From: Triglochin maritima
Taxonomy: Eukaryota; Streptophyta; Magnoliopsida; Alismatales; Juncaginaceae
Assembly: GCA_963682175.1 (NCBI GenBank)
Contig: OY821772.1
Coordinates: 49,684,925-49,748,924, forward strand
Direction of reading: 5' to 3'
DNA: 64,000 bases
Under the pieces are notes generated by a model. That model was given only the letters and a program-made list of their open reading frames with translations. It ran no database searches and was not told where the DNA came from. The translations under genes were made by a program, and so were the position numbers. Positions within the stretch are counted from its first letter, which is position 1. Each line of letters opens with the position of its first letter. Below, one piece after another: positions 34,274 to 46,900 of the stretch.

Positions 34274-34924
34274 AAAGTTTCTTGTGTTTTTACCCCTTTT
34301 GTGTTGAGGTTCATGAACATGAAAGACAGACAAATCCTTATCCTCCGACTTGGTTGATTGTGTACATCTAAACACGAAGTATTTTCATACACCATGTTAA
34401 TTTATTCACAAACCAAGGTTTCCCAAGAAACAAGTGGAATGTGACATATATCTAAGTACAAATATGGATTATTTGCTTGGGTACATCTCAAGGACATATA
34501 ATTGGTTCTTTATAACTGGATTTCAACTACTTTCGTGCACTTACATTTTCACTCTAGATCTTTCCGTCCACCTACATTTCCATTTATTTTTTTGTATACA
34601 CGTCGTTCGTATGACTCACTCAGTCAAAAAATCCGTTCAATTCTGTTAGAAATTTTACAATTTACACCCTCTAAATTAAAATATCTTTAATATTGAATAT
34701 AAAAATAAATAAACCCTTCAGATTTCACACTCATATAAAAATATCTTTATTCGACACAACTAAACACATCTCAAACTAAAGCATTTCAAATTTCACGTAA
34801 AAACCCACATCTTCTGATCTGACTTGGTCGACTAATACCAACCATGCATATTAGATTAATAAGGGTCATCAAGTCATGAAGTGCAAGAGTCAAAATGGAA
34901 ACATATGAATAAAGAGAAATACAA
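34274..34924. other. Unique AT-rich DNA up to the satellite edge, no gene seen
   Basis: No coding or RNA gene recognised. Ends with AAAGAGAAATACAAATG, after which satellite A starts in mid-monomer at TTTCCCTTTTTAGCAG. Confidence 0.45.
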
Positions 34925-37900
34925 ATGTTTCCCTTTTTAGCAGTAAAACCAAAGGCTATAGCACACGAATTTCGGTAAAAACCCTCAGTTTTGTAAAAAA
35001 TGACACCATTTCTTTATTTATTGAGGGGTCTGATGACACGACTGCATATTATGCGACGAAAATGTTAAACCGATGTGTCCGAAGAGATATTTTTTGATAT
35101 TTCCTTTTTTGGAAAAAAAACACAGGCTATAGCACACGAATTTCGGTAAAAACCCTCAGTTTTGTAAAAATGACACTATTTCTTTGTTTTTTGAGGTGTC
35201 TGTGGACACGACGGGATACTACACGACGAAAATGTTAAATCGATGCATCCGAAGAGAGATCTTTAGATATTTCTCTTTTTAGCAAAAAAACACAAAGACT
35301 ATAGCACACGAATTTCGGTAAAAACCCTTAATTTTTAAAAATGGCACTATTTCTTTGTTTTTTGAGGGGTTTGATGACACGACAGGATACTACACGACGA
35401 AAATGTTAAATCGATGCGTCCGAAGAGAGATTTTTAGATATTTCCCTTTTTAGCAAAAAAACCAAAGGCAATAGCACACTAATTTCGGTAACGAAAATCT
35501 TAAACCGATGCGTCCGAAAAGAGATTTTTTGATATTTCCCTTTTTTCGCAAAAACCAAAGGCTATAGAACACGAATATAGGTAAAACCCCTCAGTTTTGT
35601 AAAAAATGGCACTATTTCTTTGTTTGTTTGAGGGGTCTGATGACACGACGGGATACTACACGACGAAAATGTTAAACCGATGCGTCTGAAGAGAGATTAT
35701 TAGATATTTCCCTTTTTAGCAAAAAAACCAAAGGCTTATAGCACACGAATTTCGGTAAAAACCCTCAGTTTTGTAAAAATGACACTATTTATTTATTTAT
35801 TGAGGGGTCTGATGACACGACTGCATATTATGCGACGAAAATGTTAAACCGATGCGTTCAAAGAGAGATTTTTGATATTTCCTTTTTAGCAAAAAACACA
35901 AAGGCTATAGCACACGAATTTCGGTAAAAACCCTCAGTTTTTAAAAATGACACTATTTCTTTATTTATTGAGGGGTCTGATGACACGAATGCATATTATG
36001 CGACGAAAATGTTAAACCAATGCGTCGGAAGAGAGATTTTTTGATATTTCCCTTTTCAGCAAAAAACCCAATGACTATAACACAAAATTTCGGTAAAAAC
36101 CCTCAGTTTTTAAAAATGGCACTATTTCTTTGTTTTTTGAGGGGTCTGGTGACACGAATGGATATTATACGACGAAAATGTTAAACTGATGCGTCCGAAG
36201 AGAGATTTTTTGATATTTCCTTTTTTGCAAAAAACACAAAGGCTATAGCACACGAATTTTGGTAAAAACCGTCAGTTTTGTAAAAGTGACACTATTTCTT
36301 TTTTTTTAGGGGTCTAATGACACGACCGGATATTATACAACGAAAATGTTAAACCGATGCGTTCGAAGAGAGATTTTTTGATATTTCCCTTTTTAGCAAA
36401 AAATACAAACGCTATAGCACACGAATTTCGGTAAACACCCTCAGTGTTTAAAAATGACACTATTTCTTAGTTTTTTGAAGGGTCTGATGACACGAATGCA
36501 TATTATACTACAAATTTCGGTAAAAACCCTCTGTTTTGTAAAAATGACACTATTTCTTTATTTATTGAGGGCTCTGATGACACGATTGCATATTATGCGA
36601 CAAAAATGTTAAACCGATGCGTCAGAAGTTTTTTTTGATATTTACCTCTTTTGCAAAAAACACAAAGGCTATAGCACCAGAATTTCGGTAAAAACCCTAA
36701 GTTTTTAAAAATGACACTATTTCTTTATTTATTGAGGGGTCTGATGACACGAATGCCTCGTATGCGACGAAAATGTTAAACCAATGCGTCAGAAAAGAGA
36801 TTTTTTGATATTTCCCTTTTCAGCAAAAAAACCAAAGGCTATAACACACGAATTTCGGTAAAAACCCTCAGTTTTATAAAATGGCACTATTTCTTTGTTT
36901 TTTGTAGGGTTTGGTGACACGAATGGATATTATACGACGAAAATGTTAAACCGATGCGTCCGAAAAGAGACTTTTAGATAATTCCCTTTTTTAGAAAAAA
37001 AACACAAAGGCTATAGCACACGAATTTCGGTAAAACCCCTCAGTTTTGTAAAAATGGCACTATTTCTTTTTTTTTGAGGGGTCTGATGACACGACCAGAT
37101 ATTATACAACGAAAATGTTAAACCGATGCGTTCGAAGAGAGATTTTTTGATATTTCCTTTTTTAGCAAAAAATACAAACGCTATAGCACACGAATTTCGG
37201 TAAACACCCTCAGTGTTTAAAAATGACACTATTTCTTAGTTTTTTGAAGGGTCTGATGACACGAATGCATATTATACTACAAAAATGTTAAACGTATGCG
37301 TCCGAAGAGATATTTTTAGATATTTCCCTTTCTAGCAAAAAACCAAAGTCTATAGAACACGAATTTCGGTAAAAACCTTCAGTTTTTTTAAAAGTCACTA
37401 TTTCTTTGTTTTTAGGGGTCTGATGAAACGAATGGATATTATATCACCAAAATGTTAAACCGATGCGTCCGTAAAGAGATTTTTAGATATTTCCCCTTTT
37501 TAGCAAAAACCAAAGGCTATAGCACACGAATATAGGTCAAACCCCGCAGTTTTGTAAAAATGGCACTATTTCTTTATTTTTTGAGGGGTCTGATGACACG
37601 ACGGGATACTAGACGACGAAAATGTTAAACCGATGCGTCTGAAGAGAGATTTTTAGATATTTCCCTTTTTAGCAAAAAAATCAAAGACTATAGCACACGA
37701 ATTTCGGTAAAAACCCTCAGTTTTGTAAAAATGACACTATTTCTTTGTTTTTTGAGGGGTCTGATGACACGACGGGACACTACACGACGAGAGATTTTCT
37801 AATATATTTCCCTTTTTGGCAAAAAACCCAAAAGCTATAGCACACGAATTTCGGTAAAAACCATCAGTTTTGTAAAAATGGAACTATTTCTTTATTTATT

Positions 37901-40900
37901 GAGGGGTCTGATGACACTATTGCATATTATACAACGAAAATGTTAAACCGATGCGTTCGAAGAGAGATTTTTTGATATTTCCCTTTTTAGCAAAAAATAC
38001 AAGCGCTATAGCACATGAATTTCGGTAAACACCCTCAGTGTTTAAAAATGACATTATTTCGTAGTTTTTTGAAGGGTCTGATGACACGAATGCACATTAT
38101 ACTACAAAAATGTTAAACGTATGCGTCCGAAGAGAGATTTTTAGATATTTCCCTTTCTAGCAAAAAAACGAAAGGCTATAGAACACGAATTTCGGTAAAA
38201 ACCTTCAGTTTTTTAAGTCACTATTTCTTTGTTTTTTAGGGGTCTGATGAAACGAATGGATATTATATCACAAAAATGTTAAACCGATGCGTCTGTAAAG
38301 AGATTTTTAGATATTTCCCTTTTTTAGCAAAAACCAAAGGCTATAGCACATGAATATAGGTCAAACCCCGCAGTTTTATAAAAATGGCACTATTTCTTTG
38401 TTTTTGAGGGGTCTGATGACACGACGGGATACTACACGATGAAAATGTTAAACCGATGCGTCTGAAGAGAGATTTTTAGATATTTCCCTTTTTAGCAAAA
38501 AAATCAAAGGCTATAAGCACACGAATTTCGGTAAAACCCTCAGTTTTGTAAAAATGGTACTATTTATTTATTTATTGAGGGGTCTGATGACACGACTGCA
38601 TATTATGCGACGAAAATGTTAAATGGATGCGTTCGAAGAGAGATTTTAGATATTTCCTTTTTAGCAAAAAAACAAAAGGCTATAGCACACGAATTTCGGT
38701 AAAAACCCTCAGTTTTTAAAAATGACACTATTTTTCTTTATTTATTTAGGGGTCTGATGGCAGGACTGCATTTTATACGACGAAAATGTTAAACCGAAGA
38801 GTCCGAAGAGGGATTTTTTGATATTTCCTTTTTTGGTAAAAAACACAAAGGCTATATAGCACACGAATTTCGGTAAAAACCCTCAGTTTTGTAAAAATGA
38901 CACTATTTCTTTATTTATTGAGGGGTCTGATGACACTACTGCATATTATGGGACGAAAATGTTAAACCGATGCGTCCGAAAAGAGATTTTTTGATATTTC
39001 ATTTTTTCAAAAACACAAAGGTTATAGCACACGAATTTTGGTAAAAACCCTCAGTTTTGTAAAAATGGCGCTATTTCTTTGTTTTTTGTGGGGTCTGTTG
39101 ACACGACTGCATATTATGCGATGAAAATGTTAAACCGATGCGTCCGAAGAGATATTTTTTAATATTTCCCTTTTTGGCACAAAACCCAAAGGCTATAGCA
39201 CACGATTTTCGGTAAAAACCCTAAGTTTTTAAAAATTACACTATTTCTTTATTTATTGAGGGGTTTGATGACACGACTGCATATTATGCGATGAAAATGT
39301 TAAACTGATGTGTCCGAAGAGAGGGTTTTTCATATTTCTCTTTTTTCCAAAAACACAAAGGCTATAATAGCACACGAATTTCGGTAAAAACCTTCAGTTT
39401 TTTAAAAATTACACTATTTCTTTTTTTTTGAGGGGTCTGATGACACGACTGGATATTAAACGATGAAAATGTTAAACCGATCCTTCCGAAGAGAGATTTT
39501 TTGATATTTTCATTTTTAGCAAAAAAAAACCAAAGGCTATAGCACACGAATTTCGGTAAAAACCCTCAGTTTTGTAAAAATGACACTTTTTTTTTGAGGG
39601 GTCTGATAACACGACTGGATATTAATAGACGAAAATATTAAACCGATGCATCCGAAGAGAGATTTTTTGTTATTTCCCTTTTTAGCAAAAAAAACCAAAG
39701 GCTATAGCACACGATTTTTTTTTATTATATTTCCCTTTTTCGCAAAACACCCAAAAGCTATAGCACACGAATTTCGGTAAAAACCCTCAGTTTTGTAAAA
39801 ATGGCACTATTTCTTTATTTATTGAGGTGTCTGATGAAACGACTGCATATTATGCGACGAAAATGTTAAACCAATGCGTTCGAAGAGAGATTTTTTGATA
39901 TTTCCCTTTTTTGCAAAAAAACCAAAGGCTATAGCACACGAATTTCGGTAAAACCCCTCAGTTTTGTAAAAATGACACTATTTCTTTGTTTTTTGAGGGG
40001 TTTGATGACACGACGGCATACTACACGACAAAAATGTTAAACCGATGCGTCTGAAGAGAGATTTTTTGATATTTCCCTTTTTTGTTAAAAACACAAAGGC
40101 TATATAGCAAACGATTTTCGGTAAAAACCCTAAGTTTTGTAAAAATGGCACTATTTCTTTATTTATATAGGGGTCTGATGACACTACTGCATATTATGCG
40201 ACGAAAATGTTAAAGTGATGCGTCCGAAGAGAGTTTTTTTTGATATTTCCTTTTTTGCAAAAACACAAAGGCTATAGCACACGAATTTCATTAAAAAGCC
40301 TCAGTTTTGTAAAAATGACACTAATTCTTTTTTTTGAGGGGTCTGATGACACGACTGAATATTATACGACGAAAATGTTAAACCGATGCGTCCGAAGGGA
40401 GATTTTTTGATATTTCCCTTTTTTGCAAAAAAACACAAAACCTATAGCACACGATTTCAGGTAAAAACCCTCAGTTTTGTAAAAATGGCACTATTTCTTT
40501 GTTTTTTGTGGGGGTCTGCTGACACGAATGGATATTATACGACGAAAATGTTAAACCGATGCGTTCGAAGAGAGATTTTTTGATATTTCCACTTTTTGCA
40601 AAAAACACAAAGGCTATAGCACACGAATTTCGGTAAAAACCCTCAGTTTTGTAAAAATGACACTATTTCTTTTTTTTGAGGGGTCTGATGACACGACTGG
40701 ATATTAAACGACAAAAATGTTAAACCGATGCGTCCGAAGAGAGATTTTTTGATATTTCCCTTTTTAGCAAAAAAAAACCAAAGGCTATAGAACACGAATT
40801 TCGGTAAAAACTCTCAGTTTTGTAAAAATGGCACTATTTCTTAATTTATTGAGGGGTCTGATGACACTACTGCATATTATGCGACGAAAATGTTAAACCA

Positions 40901-43900
40901 ATGCGTCCGAAGAGAGATTTCTTGATATTTCCTTTTTTGGCCAAAAACACAAAGGCTATAGCACACGAATTTCGGTAAAAAACCCTCAGTTTTAAAAAAT
41001 GACACTATTTCTTCATTTATTGAGGGGTCTGATGACATGACTGCATATTATGCGACGAAAATGTTAAACCAATGCGTCCGAAGAGAGATTGTTTAATATA
41101 TTTCCCTTTATGTCCAAAACCCCAAGAGCTATTGCACGCGGTTTTCGGTAAAAACCCTCAGATTGGTAAAAATGACACTATTTTTTTTTGAGGGGTCTAA
41201 TGACACTACTTCATATTATGGGACGAAAATGTTAAACCGATGCGTCCGAAGAGAGATTTTTTGATATTTCCCTTTTTAGCAAAAAAAACCAAAGGCTATA
41301 GCACACGAATTTCGGTAAAACCCCTTAGTTTTGTAAAAATGGCACTATTTCTTTGTTTTTTGAGGGGTTTGATGACACGACGGCATACTACACGACAAAA
41401 ATGTTAAACCGATGCGTCTGAAGAGAGATTTTTTGATATTTCCCTTTTTTGTTAAAAACACAAAGGCTATATAGCAAACGATTTTCGGTAAAAACCCTAA
41501 GTTTTGTAAAAATGGCACTATTTCTTTATTTATATAGGGGTCTGATGACACTACTGCATATTATGCGACGAAAATGTTAAAGTGATGCGTCCGAAGAGAG
41601 TTTTTTTGATATTTCCTTTTTTGCAAAAACACAAAGGCTATAGCACACGAATTTCATTAAAAAGCCTCAGTTTTGTAAAAACCCTTAATTTTTAAAAATG
41701 GCACTATTTCTTTGTTTTTTGAGGGGTTTGATGACACGACAGGATACTACACGACGAAAATGTTAAATCGATACGTCCGAAGAGAGATTTTTAGATATTT
41801 CCCTTTTTAGCAAAAAAACCAAAGGCAATAGCACACTAATTTCGGTAACGAAAATCTTAAACCGATGCGTCCGAAAAGAGATTTTTTGATATTTCCCTTT
41901 TTTCGCAAAAACCAAAGGCTATAGAACACGAATATAGGTAAAACCCCTCAGTTTTGTAAAAAATGGCACTATTTCTTTGTTTGTTTGAGGGGTCTGATGA
42001 CACGACGGGATACTACACGACGAAAATGTTAAACCGATGCGTCTGAAGAGAGATTATTAGATATTTCCCTTTTTAGCAAAAAAACCAAAGGCTTATAGCA
42101 CACGAATTTCGGTAAAAATCCTCAGTTTTGTAAAAATGACACTATTTATTTATTTATTGAGGGGTCTGATGACACGACTGCATATTATACGACGAAAATG
42201 TTAAACCGATGCGTTCGAAGGGAGATTTTTTGATATTTCCTTTTTTGGCCAAAAACACAAAGGCTATAGCACACGAATTTCGGTAAAAAACCCTCAGTTT
42301 TAAAAAATGACACTATTTCTTCATTTATTGAGGGGTCTGATGACATGACTGCATATTATGCGACGAAAATGTTAAACCAATGCGTCCGAACAGAGATTGT
42401 TTAATATATTTCCCTTTATGTCCAAAAACCCAAGAGCTATTGCACGCGGTTTTCGGTAAAAACCCTCAGATTGGTAAAAACCCTCCGAAGAGAGATTTTT
42501 TAATATTTCCCTTTTTGGCAAAATACCCAAAGGCTATATAGCACACGAATTTCGGTAAAAATCCTCAGTTTTGTAAAAATGGCACTATTTCTTTGTTTTT
42601 TGAGTGTCTGATGACACGACGAAACACTACACGACGAAAATGTTAAATCGAAGTGTTCGAATAGAGATTTTTAGATATTTCCCTTTTTTAGCAAAAAAAC
42701 CAAGGGATATAGCACACGAATTTCGGTAAAAAACCCTCAGTTTTGTAAAAATAACACTATTTCTTTATTTATTGAGGGCTCTGATGACACGACTGCATAT
42801 TATGAGATGAAAATGCTAAACCGATGCTTCCGAAGAGAGATTTTTACATATTTCCCTTTTTTGCAAAAACACAAAGGCTATAGCACACGATTTTTGGTAA
42901 AACCCCTCAGTTTTGTAAAAATGACACTATTTCTTTTTTTGAGGGGTCTGATGACACGACTGGATATTAAACGACGAAAATGTTAAACCGATGCGTCCGA
43001 AGAGAGATTTTTTGATATTTCCTTTTTTGCAAAAACATATGCTATAGCACACGATTTTGGGTAAAAACCTTCAGTTTTTTTAAAAATGGCACTATTTCTT
43101 TGTTTTTTGTGGGGTCTGCTGACACGAATGGTTATTATACGACGAAAATGTTAAACCGATTCGTCCGAAGAGAGATTTTTTGATATTTCCCTTTTTTGCA
43201 AAAAACACAAAGGCTATAGCACACGATTTTCGGTAAAAACCCTCAGTTTTGTAAAAATGACACTATTCCTTTTTTTTGACGGGTCTGATGACACGACTGG
43301 ATATTGAACGACGAAAATGTTAAACCGATGCATCCGAAGAGAGATTTTTTGATATTTCCCTTTTTAGCAAAAAAACCAAAGGCGATAGCACACGAGATTT
43401 TTTAATATATTTCCCTTTTTGGCAAAAAACCCAAAAGCTATAGCACACGAATTTCGGTAAAAACCCTCAGTTTTGTAAAAATGGCAATATTTCTTTATTT
43501 ATAGAGCGGTTTGATGACACTAATGCATATTATGCGACGAAAATATTAAACCGATGCGTCCGAAGAGAGATTTTTTGATATTTTCTTTTTTTGCAAAAAC
43601 ACAAAGGCTATAACAAACGAATTTCGGTAAAAACCAATAGTTTTGTAAAAATGACACTATTTCTTTTTTTTTGAGGGATCTGATGACACGACTGGATATT
43701 AAACGACGAAAATATTAAACCGATGCGTCCGAAGAGAGATTTTTTGATATTTCCCTTTTTTGCAAAAACACAAAGCCTATAGCACACGATTTTGGGTAAA
43801 AACCCTCAGTTTTGTAAAAATGGCACTATTTCTTTGTTTTTGTGGGGGTCTGCTGACACGAATTGATATTATACGACGAAAATGTTAAACCGATGCGTTC

Positions 43901-46900
43901 GAAGAGAGATTTTTTGATATTTCCATTTTTTGCAAAAAACAAAAAGGCTATAGCACACGATTTTCGGTAAAAACCCTCAGTTTTGTAAAAATGACACTAT
44001 TTCTTTTTTTTTGAGGGGTCTGATGACACGACTGGATATTAAATGACGAAAATGTTAAACCGATGTGTCCGAAAAGAGTTTTTTTTTATTTCCCTTTTTA
44101 ACAAAAAAAACCAAAGGCTATAGCGCACGAATTTCAGTAAAAACCCTCAGTTTTGTAAAAATGGCACTATTTCTTTGTTTATTGAGGGGTCTGGTTACAC
44201 GACTGCATATTCTGCGACGAAAATGTTAAACCAATGCGTCCGAAGAGTGATTTTTTGATATTTCCCTTTTTTGCAAAAAAACAAAGGCTATAGCACACGA
44301 ATTTCGATAAAAACCCTCAGTTTTGTAAAAATAGCACTATTTCTTTGTTTTTTGTGGGGTCTGTAGACACGAATGGATATTATACGAGGAAAATGTTAAA
44401 CCGATGTGTCCGAAAAGAGATTTTTTGATATTTCCCTTTTTTGCAAAAAAAACACAAAGGCTATAGCACACGATTTTCGGTAAAAACCCTCAGTTTTGTA
44501 AAAATGACACTGTTTCTTTTTTTTTTGAGGGGTCTGATGACACGACTGGATATTGAACGACGAAAATGTTAAACCGATGCGTCCAACGAGAGATTTTTTG
44601 ATATTTCACTTTTTAGCCAAAAAAACCAAACGCTATAGCACACGAGAATTTTTAATATATTTCACTTTTTGGCAAAAAACCCAAAAGCTATAGCACACGA
44701 ATTTCGGTAAAAACCCTCAGTTTTGTAAAAATGGCACTATTTCTTTGTATTTTGTGGGGTCTGCTGACACTAATGCATATTATGCGACAAAAATGTTAAA
44801 CCGATGCGTCCGAAGAGAGATTTTTTGATATTTCCCTTTTTTGCAAAAACACAAAGGCTATAGCACACAAATTTCGGTAAAAACCCTCAGTTTTGTAAAA
44901 ATGATACTATTTCTTTTTTTTGAGGGGTTTGATGACACGACTGGATATTATACGACGAAAATGTTAAACCGATGCGTCCGAAGACTGATTTTTTGTTATT
45001 TCCCTTTTTTTGCAAAAAACACAAAGGCTATATAGCACACAGATTTCAGTAAAAACCCTCAATTTTGTAAAAATTGCACTATTTTGTTGTTTTATGTGGG
45101 GTCTGCTGACACGAATGGATATTATACGACGAAAATGTTAAACCGATGCGTCCGAAGAGATATTTTTTGATATTTCCCTTTTTTGCAAAAACACAAAGTC
45201 TATAGCACACGATTTTGGGTAAAAACCCTGAGTTTGTAAAAATGGCACTATTTCTTTGTTTTTTGTGGGGTCTGCTGACACGAATGGATATTATACGACA
45301 AAAATGTTAAACCGATGCGTCCGAAGAGAGATTTTTTAATATTTCCCTTTTTTGCAAAAACACAAAGTCTATAGCACACGATTTTGGGTAAAAACCCTCA
45401 GCTTTGTAAAAATGACACTATTACTTTGTATTTTGTGGGGTCTGCTGACACGAATGGATATTATACGACGAAAATGTTAAACCGATGCGTCCGACGAGAG
45501 ATTTTTTGATATTTCCCTATTTTGCAAAAAAACACAAAGGCTATAGCACACGATTTTCGGTAAAAACCCTCAGTTTTGTAAAAATGGCACTATTTCTTTG
45601 TTTATTGAGGGGTCTGATGACACGACGGGATACTACACGACAAAAATGTTAAAACGATGCATTCGAAGAGCGATTTTTTGATATTTCCCTTTTTTTGCAA
45701 AAAACACAAAGGCTATATAGCAAACGAATTTCGGTAAAACCCTCAATTTTGTAAAAATTGCACTATTTCGTTGTTTTTTGTGGGGTCTGCTGACACGAAT
45801 GGATATTATACGACGAAAATGTTAAACCGATGCGTCCGAAGAGAGATTTTTTGATATTTCCCTCTTTTTGCAAAAAACACAAAGGCTATGTAGCACACGA
45901 ATTTCGGTAAAAACCCTCAATTTTGTAAAAATTGCACGATTTCGTTGTTTTTTGTGGGGTCTGCTGACACGAATGGATATTATACGACGACAATGTTAAA
46001 CCGATGCGTCCGAAGAGAGATATTTTGATATTTCCCTTTTTTGCAAAAACACAAAGTCTATAGCACACGATTTTGGGTAAAAACCCTCAGTTTTCTAAAA
46101 ATGGCACTATTTCTTTGTATTTTGTGGGGTCTGCTGACACGAATGGATATTATACGACGAAAATGTTAAACTGATGCGTCCGAAGAGAGATTTTTTGATA
46201 TTTCCCTTTTTTGATAAAACCACAAAGGCTATAGCACACGATTTTCGGTAAAAACCCTCAGTTTTGTAAAAATGACACTATTTCTTTTTTTGATGGGTCT
46301 GATGACACGACTGGATATTAAACGACGAAAATGTTAAACCGATGCATCCGAAGAGAGATTTTTTGATATTTCCCTTTTTAGCCAAAAAAATGCTATAGCA
46401 CACGAATTTTGCTAAAAACCCTCAGTTTTGTAAAAATGGCACTATTTCTTTGTTTTTTGTGGGGTCTGCTGACACGAATGGATATAATACGAAGAAAATG
46501 TTAAACCGATGTGTCCGAAGAGAGATTTTTTGATATTTCCCTTTTTTGCAAAAAAAAACAGAGGCTATAGCACACGAATTTCTGTAAAAACCCTCAGTTT
46601 TGTAAAAATGCACTATTTCTTTATTTATTGAGCGGTTTGATGACACTAATGCATATTATGCGATGAAAATGTTAAACCGATGCGTCCGAAGAGAGATTTT
46701 GATATTTCCTTTTTTTGCAAAAACACAAAGGCTATAACACACGAATTTCGGTAAAACCCTCAATTTTGTAAAAATGACACTATTTCTTTTTTTTGAGGGA
46801 TCTGATGACACGACTGGATATTAAACGATGAAAGTATTAAACCGATGCGTCCGAAAAGAGATTTTTTGATATTTCCCTTTTTTTGCAAAAACACAAAGCC

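Noticed and set aside
34044..34395. Three overlapping minus-strand frames
   Set aside because: They are mutually overlapping frames within and beside a foldback-like repeat, with no domain or codon pattern to support any of them.
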